The notes beneath the pieces are model-generated. The model was not told the origin of the DNA, searched no databases, and saw only the letters and a list, made by a program, of their open reading frames with translations. From Treponema sp. (GTDB lineage Bacteria > Spirochaetota > Spirochaetia > Treponematales > Treponemataceae), in NCBI GenBank assembly GCA_022510885.1, contig JAFLSP010000045.1:1-11643 (forward strand): DNA of 11,643 nucleotides, read 5' to 3'. Positions 6,800 to 11,643 of the stretch are shown here, in pieces; within the stretch, counting starts at the first letter, position 1, and the number at the start of each line of letters is the position of its first letter. The translations under genes and the position numbers were made by a program.

Positions 6800-7479
6800 T
6801 CGAACGTGGGAACGACCTTCGTGCGCGTGTACTTGTAGTCGTGGAAGTGCGTGTTGGGCAGCAGCCCCGCAACGCGCTCGTTCTCCTTTTGCAGCTGGAA
6901 GCGAATCATCGCCTTGAACGCGGTCATCAGGCATTCGGGGTCAGCGTCCGTGCGGACGACCGCCGCCGCCTGCAACTCCTTGATGAGATAATAGCAGCTT
7001 TCTATCGTGGAGATGTATTCGGGCTTCGGCTCGCGCTTGAACGTGAAAATGGAGCGGTACGCGCCGCCGAACGACAGCCGGGGCAGTGCCGTAACGTTCG
7101 TGCTGAGCTGGAGCATCTTTTTTGAGCAGAACCAGGTGGAGTCAATGATGATGACGAGCAGTTTTTTCGTGCCAACGGCGCGTGTGAATCCGTCCTTGCC
7201 CGCCGTCCACGCCTCGTCGCCGGGGTACAGCAGCACGGGAAAATACCGCTCGTCCGCAAGCAGCGCGCACAGCCGCTCGTTCCTGCTGAAGTCTATCCCC
7301 ACGATGATTTCGGAATCAATCAGCGCGGCATGGGCAATGCGCCCCGTGCCCGTGCGCTGCCGCTTCGCTTCCTTGGGGTGCATGAGGAAGACGAATTTCA
7401 CCCCGCAGTCAAACGGCGTGAGGTACGTGCAGAGACAGCTCTGCACCGGACGCAGGCAGGTGTAGCAGATGTGGCGCAT
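6796..7479 (-). CDS. DTW-domain protein (tRNA-uridine aminocarboxypropyltransferase family)
   Basis: A 227-residue DTW-domain protein. Bacterial members (E. coli TapT/YfiP) transfer the 3-amino-3-carboxypropyl group of SAM to a tRNA uridine to make acp3U. The N-terminus MRHICYTCLRPVQSCLC carries the cysteine cluster typical of the family, probably a metal site. HPKEAKRQRTGTGR (residues about 34-47) is the conserved SAM-site region. The signature DxTW appears as DSTW at about 113-116. I chose ATG 7479 rather than the upstream in-frame ATG at 7533. The latter would translate a terminator hairpin, and 7479 is where the family normally begins. The start lies 5 nt after TACAAT and has no ribosome-binding site. 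The stop overlaps the stop of the glycosidase gene. The target uridine is not determinable here. Confidence 0.88.
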   Translation of the reverse strand: MRHICYTCLRPVQSCLCTYLTPFDCGVKFVFLMHPKEAKRQRTGTGRIAHAALIDSEIIVGIDFSRNERLCALLADERYFPVLLYPGDEAWTAGKDGFTRAVGTKKLLVIIIDSTWFCSKKMLQLSTNVTALPRLSFGGAYRSIFTFKREPKPEYISTIESCYYLIKELQAAAVVRTDADPECLMTAFKAMIRFQLQKENERVAGLLPNTHFHDYKYTRTKVVPTFD

Positions 7480-7484
7480 ACGCC

Positions 7485-7493
7485 ATTGTAGCA
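7485..7493 (-). promoter_or_regulatory. Extended -10 promoter of the DTW gene (leaderless)
   Basis: On the minus strand TGC precedes TACAAT (7490-7485), and the ATG at 7479 comes 5 nt later. The T-tract of the upstream gene's terminator lies directly before it. Confidence 0.7.
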
Positions 7494-7494
7494 C

Positions 7495-7521
7495 AAAAAA
7501 AGGCGATGGAAAACCATCGCC
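7495..7521 (-). terminator. Intrinsic terminator of the secreted beta-sandwich gene
   Basis: GGCGATGG (7502-7509) and CCATCGCC (7514-7521) form a perfect 8-bp stem with an AAAA loop. On the minus strand seven T follow (7501-7495). It lies 22 nt past the stop codon at 7544. A shorter T run on the plus strand (five T after one C) makes it weakly bidirectional. Confidence 0.88.
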
Positions 7522-7543
7522 CTTTTTCAGCATTCGGCTTGCG

Positions 7544-8041
7544 CTATTTTACGATAACGGCGTAGATGTACACGCCCGCACCTGCCGAGCAGATATTATA
7601 TGTACCGTTCGCGGGGATTCTCACCTCGCCAATGGAAATGGCGGCTTCCTGATTATTCACCCCAATCGTGCCGACGGTCTCTTTCTCAACGTTCCGAACA
7701 AGGATTTGACGCGCATCCTTGCGTGACGAACTGTGCCCATAAATGATTACCCTGTCGCCCGCGTTTGCGGAAAACGAAATCGTGCGCCCCTGCGCAATCG
7801 GTCCGCCGCGCATGTCAAGGTATTGCGTGAACACGGTGCCGTCGGGGGCGGTCTTCGTTCCCACGTCGATTTTCATCACGCGCACTTCTTTTTCCAAAAT
7901 CGCGCCGACCGTAAAACCGTTCACGACGAACGATTCGGTAATCTTGTCTGACGGTCGCAAGTCATTTGCGGAGAACGAGCCTTTTGCAGATGCGAACGCC
8001 GCGACGAGCAAGACCGTAGCGGCGGCCAGGATTTTTTTCAT
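7544..8041 (-). CDS. Small secreted beta-sandwich protein, carbohydrate-binding-like
   Basis: The protein has 165 residues with a signal peptide MKKILAAATVLLVAAFASA (cleavage after about residue 19). The mature part is a single beta-rich domain. Its order is GFTVGAILEKEVRV, then DGTVFTQYLDMRGGP, RTISFSANAGDRVIIYGHSS, SRKDARQILVRN, and finally IPANGTYNICSAGAGVYIYAV. I recognise this layout from domains fused to pectate lyases and other secreted polysaccharide enzymes of gut bacteria, where they are thought to bind carbohydrate. Here it stands alone, without a catalytic partner. The binding role is an inference. I chose ATG 8041 because GGAGG sits 5 nt upstream and the signal begins there; an in-frame ATG at 8071 adds 10 residues without support. 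It has its own promoter and terminator. Confidence 0.8.
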   Translation of the reverse strand: MKKILAAATVLLVAAFASAKGSFSANDLRPSDKITESFVVNGFTVGAILEKEVRVMKIDVGTKTAPDGTVFTQYLDMRGGPIAQGRTISFSANAGDRVIIYGHSSSRKDARQILVRNVEKETVGTIGVNNQEAAISIGEVRIPANGTYNICSAGAGVYIYAVIVK

Positions 8042-8108
8042 ACATACCTCCAGAACGTTTTTTCCGTTCATGTGCCATTTATGTGCGTTGCAGACGAACG
8101 CCGCACCT

Positions 8109-8114
8109 ACTATA
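8109..8114 (-). promoter_or_regulatory. Probable -10 of the secreted beta-sandwich gene
   Basis: TATAGT on the minus strand (8114-8109), with an imperfect -35 TTATTA 16 bp upstream, gives a leader of about 60 nt. A 5-bp hairpin (GAACG at 8053-8057 / CGTTC at 8065-8069) lies in that leader just before the ribosome-binding site. Confidence 0.45.
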
Positions 8115-8154
8115 CTGCACCGAGAAAAAATAATAAAGTATCTGCAAGAAATTT

Positions 8155-8179
8155 GCCGCGCAAAGAAGGTTTGCGCGGC
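8155..8179 (-). terminator. Hairpin terminator of trxA
   Basis: GCCGCGCAAA (8155-8164) and TTTGCGCGGC (8170-8179) form a perfect 10-bp stem with a 5-nt loop, 8 nt past the trxA stop. The following minus-strand sequence (AAATTTCTT) has only a weak T-tract, so efficiency is uncertain. Confidence 0.65.
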
Positions 8180-8186
8180 CGGACGC

Positions 8187-8498
8187 TTACAGCCCGAGCG
8201 ATTGCAGGAGGGCGTCTTTCGCCTGTCCGCCCACTGCCTGCGCGACGGCCTTTCCGCCCTTGAACAGTATGAACGTGGGAATGCTCATCACGCCGAACTG
8301 CTCGGCAAGCTCGCTCTCGTCGTCAACGTTCACCTTGCACACCTTGATGTCCGTGCGCTCGTCCGCAATCTCCTCCACGATGGGACCCATCATCTTGCAC
8401 GGGCCGCACCATGATGCCCAAAAATCCACCAGCACCGGCTTGTCGGCGTCCAGCACCTCGCTCTTGAATGCGCTTTGCGTAAGCGTAATCGCTGCCAT
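8187..8498 (-). CDS. trxA: Thioredoxin
   Basis: A 103-residue classical thioredoxin, the general dithiol reductant of the cytoplasm and the substrate of TrxB (4149-5102 here). The active site WCGPC is at 30-34 (Cys31, Cys34), preceded by the conserved VDFWASW. Asp25 of VDF corresponds to the buried aspartate. The cis-proline is Pro74 in SIPTF, and the C-terminal GG turn is in VGGQ. Length is normal. I chose ATG 8498 because AAGGAGA stands 5 nt upstream; the in-frame ATG at 8522 would place the ribosome-binding site inside the gene. It appears monocistronic, with a consensus promoter 5' and a hairpin 3', and is divergent from the nuclease-like gene. Confidence 0.96.
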   Translation of the reverse strand: MAAITLTQSAFKSEVLDADKPVLVDFWASWCGPCKMMGPIVEEIADERTDIKVCKVNVDDESELAEQFGVMSIPTFILFKGGKAVAQAVGGQAKDALLQSLGL

Positions 8499-8543
8499 GT
8501 CGTTCTCCTTGCCTGCCCGCACGTAACGCGCGGCGGTGCTTTA

Positions 8544-8572
8544 AATATATGCACAAAACGCGGATTCGGCAA
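8544..8572 (-). promoter_or_regulatory. Promoter of trxA
   Basis: On the minus strand TTGCCG (8572-8567) and TATATT (8549-8544) are spaced by exactly 17 bp. The predicted leader is about 40 nt and contains AAGGAGA. Confidence 0.72.
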
Positions 8573-8595
8573 GTCTTTTTATTTTCGGCGGATTT

Positions 8596-8604
8596 TGGTA
8601 CAGT
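8596..8604 (+). promoter_or_regulatory. Extended -10 promoter of the nuclease-like gene (leaderless)
   Basis: TGG precedes TACAGT (8599-8604), and the GTG start at 8610 follows 5 nt later. No Shine-Dalgarno is present. The -35 region is only T-rich. Confidence 0.55.
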
Positions 8605-8609
8605 ATCTT

Positions 8610-9248
8610 GTGCGGCAGAACGAACAGACAGCGGACGACATCGAGGCATTCACGGACAAGGACTTCCGCGACCTTTCCCCGGCGGAGCGCGCGGACCTGA
8701 AAGTGCGCCTGCGCGCGGCGCGCTACGTGACGATTGACGGCGTGTTCGTCGCGGAGAACCGCCCCCGGCACGAGGCGGCGCGCGACTTTGCCAAGGAGCT
8801 GAAGGCCTGCAAGGTGCTGTGCGCCTGGGGGCATACCGTGTACCTGCTGCCCTTTGACTTTGCGCGCGACGCGGACGGCAACCAGAAAAAATCCGCAGAC
8901 ACGCTGACCGACGGCGAATTCCTGGAGCTGAAAGAGACCGACCGCAACATCCGCGGCAACTACAACAAGGCAATCGGGCAGGGCAAGGACGTGCTGCTGT
9001 ACGTGACGGGCGACGTTGACCGCCAGTTCGCCCTGAACGAGATGATGCGCGAAATCGGAAACCTCCGCAAGCAGCAGCAGGCGGGCAAGAAGCGCGTCGA
9101 TTTGGCGGGAAAGGTGTACATCTATTTGGAGCGGCGGCGGGAAATGCTCCTGCTGCGCATAAAAACTTCGGGGGTCATCCGTGAAGGCGACCCCCGACTT
9201 GGTGCACTACCCCCTGCGTCGGAGAGAGAATATACCGCAAGGAAGTAG
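8610..9248 (+). CDS. Solitary CdiA-C/PBECR-like nuclease-fold domain protein
   Basis: This 212-residue protein is read from GTG 8610. The open frame continues upstream into the divergent trxA promoter and start, so an earlier start is unlikely. The core (about residues 45-135) resembles the C-terminal tRNA-nuclease domain of contact-dependent toxins (CdiA-C) and the barnase/EndoU/RelE-like group of phage nuclease domains. It has HEAARDFAKEL with Glu55, a hydrophobic strand VYLLPFDF, then SAD (Asp97), E106-L-K108, and the helix NYNKAIGQGKDVLLYV with Gln124. The order E, D, ExK, Q is that of a PD-(D/E)XK fold. Function is inferred by pattern only. There is no secretion signal, no long stalk and no obvious neighbouring immunity gene, unlike true CDI toxins. 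The last 26 residues lie over a hairpin and may be a degenerate tail. Confidence 0.65.
   Translation: MRQNEQTADDIEAFTDKDFRDLSPAERADLKVRLRAARYVTIDGVFVAENRPRHEAARDFAKELKACKVLCAWGHTVYLLPFDFARDADGNQKKSADTLTDGEFLELKETDRNIRGNYNKAIGQGKDVLLYVTGDVDRQFALNEMMREIGNLRKQQQAGKKRVDLAGKVYIYLERRREMLLLRIKTSGVIREGDPRLGALPPASEREYTARK
9161..9197 (-). terminator. Second minus-strand terminator-like hairpin inside the 3' end of the nuclease-like gene
   Basis: TCGGGGGTC (9168-9176) pairs perfectly with GACCCCCGA (9189-9197) across a 12-nt loop. On the minus strand it is followed by AGTTTTTATG. It could back up the terminator at 9276-9317. Confidence 0.5.
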
Positions 9249-9275
9249 GCATCTTTACCATACTGACTTTTCCGC

Positions 9276-9317
9276 AAAAAGTCAAGCGGTCATTTCAAGT
9301 GCCACAATGACCGCTTG
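9276..9317 (-). terminator. Intrinsic terminator of the DUF6261-like gene
   Basis: CAAGCGGTCATT (9283-9294) and AATGACCGCTTG (9306-9317) form a perfect 12-bp stem with an 11-nt loop. On the minus strand it is followed by ACTTTTTGC (T run 9280-9276). It starts 6 nt after the stop at 9323. Confidence 0.82.
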
Positions 9318-9322
9318 CGTTC

Positions 9323-10018
9323 CTACTTCTTTCCGCGTTTGGCAACGGCCTCGTTCACGCGGGTGATTTCTGCCTCCACCCCGGCGGCGAACGCGGCGCA
9401 GTTCTCGTTGGTGGCAATCTGCATGGCGGTGAGGTACGGTACCAGTTTGTCGTTGATGGCGGAAAGGAGAGGCTTTTTGACGCTTGTTGCGCTCGCACCC
9501 TTGCTTCCGCTGGCAGTAGTGTAGGCATCGCTCGCGGTGGTGAATGCGTCCTGTGCGGCGCGAATGGCGGTCACAGCTTCGGCAATGCCGTCAAGCCCGG
9601 CGATATGTTCCGCGAGCGAGTCAGCGGCAAAGTCCTCAAGCATACTCTCAACCATCGATGACTCGCTGATGTAGCTTGCGCGGGTAATGCCCGCCTTGGA
9701 ATATTTTTCGTACACTGCCAAAAGCGGCTCTGCTGCGGCTTTTTTTGCGGGAATGGGGAACGCCGCGTAGCCCGCAAGCATTTTACCGAGCGCGATGATT
9801 GCCGCGTCCCGCTTTGCGTCCGCCGCCTCCAGCGTGGACACCGCCTTGTCCTGCAAGATGGCGGTGGTGATGTCCGCGCTCAGTTTTTCCACCTCCGCCA
9901 TCGTCGCGGCAACGAAAGCGTCTTTTGTGGCAGACTTGTCCGCCTTGTACAGGCGCACCAGCGTATCGCTCAGTCCGTCAAGCTCGGTTATGCGCGCGTT
10001 CGAGTTAATTTTGTTCAT
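9323..10018 (-). CDS. DUF6261-like helical protein, function unknown
   Basis: A 231-residue protein predicted to be almost entirely alpha-helical, with no signal peptide or membrane segment. Its pattern fits DUF6261, a family I know mainly from Bacteroidota. The fit includes an N-terminal LDGLSDTLVRLY segment, then AKRDAAIIALGKMLAGYAAFPIPAKKAAAEPLLAVYEKYSKAGITRASYISESSMVES in sections, an Ala/Thr/Ser-rich stretch near 170-180, and a C-terminal helical pair. The assignment is from memory of the pattern and is moderate. I chose ATG 10018 because AAGGAGG lies 6 nt upstream; the longer open frame to 10222 runs through the intergenic repeats. The 3' end has a strong terminator. Nothing in the sequence reveals the molecular role. 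Confidence 0.7.
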   Translation of the reverse strand: MNKINSNARITELDGLSDTLVRLYKADKSATKDAFVAATMAEVEKLSADITTAILQDKAVSTLEAADAKRDAAIIALGKMLAGYAAFPIPAKKAAAEPLLAVYEKYSKAGITRASYISESSMVESMLEDFAADSLAEHIAGLDGIAEAVTAIRAAQDAFTTASDAYTTASGSKGASATSVKKPLLSAINDKLVPYLTAMQIATNENCAAFAAGVEAEITRVNEAVAKRGKK

Positions 10019-10228
10019 ACGAACCTCCTTCAAAATATGAAAAAGAATTATTTGTTGCCGTACTGGGAGCAGGGCGGTGGTAGAAAATCTCTTTTGTTCC
10101 CACAGTAAAAAGCAGGGCGATAGATTTTCTACATTGCCTAGAACAGTCCGCGGCGTGTCGATAGAACATCTACCTAGTTCCCGCAGGCAGCGGCGGGCTG
10201 GTAGATGTTCTACTTCGTCCAAAACCGT

Positions 10229-10267
10229 CTGTGGCGGGGAAGTAGAACATCTACTTCCCCGCCACAG
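10229..10267. repeat. Perfect 18-bp inverted repeat with ACA loop
   Basis: CTGTGGCGGGGAAGTAGA (10229-10246) is the exact reverse complement of 10250-10267, with only ACA between the arms. Either strand would form a very stable hairpin. It has no T-tract directly after it on either strand. Confidence 0.9.
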
Positions 10268-10269
10268 GG

Positions 10270-10301
10270 AAAAATGGTGAGGCAGATGTTCTGCCTCACC
10301 A
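10270..10301 (-). terminator. Terminator-like hairpin of the InlB/BspA lipoprotein gene
   Basis: TGGTGAGGCAGA (10275-10286) and TCTGCCTCACCA (10290-10301) form a 12-bp stem with a TGT loop. On the minus strand five T follow (10274-10270). It starts 18 nt after the stop at 10319 and is also part of the repeat array. Confidence 0.72.
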
Positions 10302-10318
10302 AAAATGTCTGCGGGGGA

Positions 10319-11398
10319 TTAATAATATGCTGTGTAGTCACTGCAGATAACTCTGCTGATGTCTCTATAATAATTCCAGTCTACGTCTTTGTATATGTTG
10401 TTCCACTGTTGTAGTGTGCCTGTAAAAGTGATTGTGTCAGCCTCACAGTGAGAGAACGCATAGCTGCCGATGCTCGTAACGCTGTTGCCAATCGTTATAC
10501 TTTCAAGCGAGTTACACCCGGAGAACGCGCCGTTGCCGATTTCTGTCACACTACCACCTATCTTTACACTTACCAGCAAGTTGCAGTCATAGAAGTTGCT
10601 GATGATGTTTGTTCCTGTCATCTGCGTCAAGTCAAGTGTAATGTATCGGTAGATGTTTTTTCTAAAAATGGCCCTCAACTCATCGTTAAGAGCCTCCATT
10701 TCCTTTTCGTTCCATGCGCCCAGCAAGCGTATCGTATAGAAAAGTCCATAATCTCTTTCAAAATCTGTATTATAAATATCTTGCGGATATATCTTGCAGA
10801 TAGTCGTGTTGTCGTCCTCGCTCGGGGGCGTGTCGTCCGGGTTGGTGGCGGCAATCCAGTGCGCGGTGAGCGTCAGGTCTGCCGTAATGAGCGTGGAAAA
10901 GTCGAACGGCGTGTTGCCGCTGTACCAGCCATTAAAGGTATAACCATCTCGCGTGGGGGCATCCGGTTCTACCGCTGTCGTTCCGCTCGCCACCGACTGT
11001 GGAGCAACGAATGTGCCGCCGTTTGTGTTGAATGAAACGATGTAGTTGGTGGTGTTGCTGTTGTCCTCGTTCGGGGGCATATCGTCTCCGATATAAGTCC
11101 AGTGCGCGGTGAGCGTCAGGTTTGCCGTGACGGGCGTGGAAAAGTCGAATACCCCAACGCCATTGTACCAAGCATCAAATACGTAGTCATCTCGCGTGGG
11201 CGAGCGTGGCTCTACCGCCGTCCTTCCGCTTTGTACGCTCTGCTGCGGAACATAATCACCGCCGTTCGAATCGAACGAGACGGTGTAGTAGGTGATGTAG
11301 TCGCCGCTGTCGCCCGAGTCGTCCCCGCAACTCACGCCGAACATCAGCATGGCGGCAAGCGCACAAAGCACTGTTTTGTGCAGTCGTTTTGCTTTCAT
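10319..11398 (-). CDS. Lipoprotein with two InlB B-repeats and BspA-type leucine-rich repeats
   Basis: A 359-residue predicted surface lipoprotein. The signal [24 protein letters not shown] has a spirochaete-style lipobox with Cys24 as the lipid site. Residues about 38-100 and 118-181 are two Listeria-Bacteroides (InlB B-type) repeats, each with VSF-NGG, a V-P-PTRD-Y-F--WY segment, FDFST, and LTLTAHW. They are separated by acidic linkers rich in Asp, Pro and Asn. Residues about 250-327 contain BspA-type leucine-rich repeats ([22 protein letters not shown], then a second [22 protein letters not shown] turn, each quoted as parts). Such proteins in oral and gut treponemes bind host or bacterial surfaces. 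That role is known for the family and inferred here. Start support: the signal peptide and GAGAGG about 8 nt upstream. GC content drops sharply after residue 200. Confidence 0.92.
   Translation of the reverse strand: MKAKRLHKTVLCALAAMLMFGVSCGDDSGDSGDYITYYTVSFDSNGGDYVPQQSVQSGRTAVEPRSPTRDDYVFDAWYNGVGVFDFSTPVTANLTLTAHWTYIGDDMPPNEDNSNTTNYIVSFNTNGGTFVAPQSVASGTTAVEPDAPTRDGYTFNGWYSGNTPFDFSTLITADLTLTAHWIAATNPDDTPPSEDDNTTICKIYPQDIYNTDFERDYGLFYTIRLLGAWNEKEMEALNDELRAIFRKNIYRYITLDLTQMTGTNIISNFYDCNLLVSVKIGGSVTEIGNGAFSGCNSLESITIGNSVTSIGSYAFSHCEADTITFTGTLQQWNNIYKDVDWNYYRDISRVICSDYTAYY
10859..11171. repeat. 243-bp-spaced duplicated InlB B-repeat DNA
   Basis: The stretch beginning GTGCGCGGTGAGCGTCAGGT at 10859 recurs almost unchanged at 11102, a spacing of 243 bp or 81 codons. 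The two encoded modules match over [20 protein letters not shown] and [16 protein letters not shown]. The high DNA identity over the LTLTAHW end suggests recent duplication or conversion. Confidence 0.8.
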
Positions 11399-11438
11399 AG
11401 TGTTACCTCTCTACTATGGATTTTGCAAAAATTTTTCG

Positions 11439-11454
11439 CGCCGCGTACGCGGCG
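11439..11454. repeat. 16-bp perfect palindrome upstream of the InlB/BspA gene
   Basis: CGCCGCGTACGCGGCG reads the same on both strands. It lies about 40 bp upstream of the start codon at 11398, where an operator would sit. No repressor is identified. Confidence 0.55.
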
Positions 11455-11512
11455 GAATGGACAGGATTGGTAGAAGTACGCCGTCCGCATGGGAGAGGCG
11501 ATGTGCAAATAC

Positions 11513-11549
11513 AAAACGGCGGCAGGTTGTGGGTAAACTTCTGCCGCCG
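11513..11549 (-). terminator. Terminator-like hairpin for a gene beyond the right edge
   Basis: CGGCGGCAG (11517-11525) and CTGCCGCCG (11541-11549) form a 9-bp stem. On the minus strand it is followed by TTTTGTATTT. It could end a minus-strand transcript coming from beyond 11643. The rest of 11399-11588 holds no gene I can support. Confidence 0.55.
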
Positions 11550-11588
11550 AGGGGTGAGATTTATGTATGTGCAGACAATATCAACTAA

Positions 11589-11643
11589 TATTGGGTATTG
11601 GGTATTGGGTATTGGGTATTGGGTATTGGGTATTGGGTATTGG
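11589..11643. repeat. TATTGGG heptamer tandem array (runs off the window)
   Basis: Seven full copies of TATTGGG and six bases of an eighth are present without a mismatch, and the array continues past the window edge. The unit on the other strand is CCCAATA. Its length (7 bp) is not a multiple of three, so copy-number change inside a gene would shift frame; here it appears intergenic. Confidence 0.97.

Larger units (their letters stand above)
10066..10318. repeat. Degenerate ~80-bp tandem repeats carrying inverted repeats
   Basis: Between two minus-strand genes there are about three 80-bp units, beginning near 10066, 10146 and 10227, with the start of a fourth at 10307. Each carries an AGAACATCTAC-type arm and a GTAGATGTTCT-type arm. 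Recognisable anchors are GTCCGCGG at 10146, GTCTGTGG at 10227 and GTCTGCGG at 10307. Inverted-repeat arms are 10080-10090/10122-10132 (11 bp), 10162-10173/10201-10212 (12 bp), 10229-10246/10250-10267 (18 bp) and 10275-10286/10290-10301 (12 bp). The whole 300-bp gap holds no supported gene. Confidence 0.85.

Noticed and set aside
5042..6934. 630-codon open frame on the minus strand opposite trxB and the glycosidase
   Set aside because: Its translation is Arg/His/Val-rich with no motifs, and it lies opposite two well-supported genes. It is a GC-driven shadow frame.
7480..7533. Longer DTW protein starting at 7533
   Set aside because: It would translate the terminator hairpin of the previous gene and place 18 residues before the conserved cysteine cluster. 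No ribosome-binding site supports it.
8475..8609. N-terminal extension of the nuclease-like gene starting at 8475
   Set aside because: It would run through the trxA start, ribosome-binding site and promoter on the other strand, and the added residues look non-protein-like. GTG 8610 next to TACAGT is better.
10019..10222. Upstream extension of the DUF6261-like gene, and plus-strand frames through the repeats
   Set aside because: These are translations of the palindromic repeats. The AAGGAGG before ATG 10018 fixes the real start.
10066..10318. CRISPR array
   Set aside because: Repeats are degenerate and about 80 bp long, spacers are not uniform, and there are no cas genes nearby.

Overview
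The window looks like a high-GC member of the Spirochaetota, most likely a host-associated Treponema. This is an inference from a lipoprotein joining InlB-type B-repeats to BspA-type leucine-rich repeats, relaxed spirochaete-style lipoboxes, and the general gene set. There is no rRNA or other taxonomic marker.

Bases 1-2025 hold the first codons of an unknown minus-strand gene, then a THUMP-type RNA methyltransferase overlapping a TetR/AcrR regulator. Bases 2026-3222 carry a minus-strand lipoprotein of unknown family, abutting the TetR stop with no spacer. Bases 3317-4148 hold a small membrane protein and a minus-strand tRNA-Cys(GCA), followed by two successive intrinsic terminators. Bases 4149-6799 are a probable operon of thioredoxin reductase and an exported NagZ-like family 3 glycosidase. 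A convergent DTW-domain gene (6796-7479) shares the palindromic stop CTAG with the glycosidase.

Bases 7544-8498 (minus) hold a small secreted beta-sandwich protein and thioredoxin. Divergent from thioredoxin is a solitary CdiA-C-like, PD-(D/E)XK-type nuclease domain (8610-9248). From about 9160 to the end the region looks accessory: a DUF6261-like helical protein, about 250 bp of degenerate 80-bp repeats carrying inverted repeats, the InlB/BspA lipoprotein with a sharp GC break inside it, and a TATTGGG heptamer array that runs off the window edge.

The most notable pattern is in translation initiation. Five genes (237, 3329, 4149, 7479 minus, 8610) have a good -10 hexamer ending only 5-6 nt before the start codon and no Shine-Dalgarno, which predicts leaderless mRNAs. 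Six others have a clear purine-rich ribosome-binding site. TrxB plus TrxA supply a complete NADPH-thioredoxin pair from two separate loci. The tRNA methyltransferase/DTW/tRNA-Cys content is ordinary translation housekeeping. The right-hand third is surface and mobile or accessory material.
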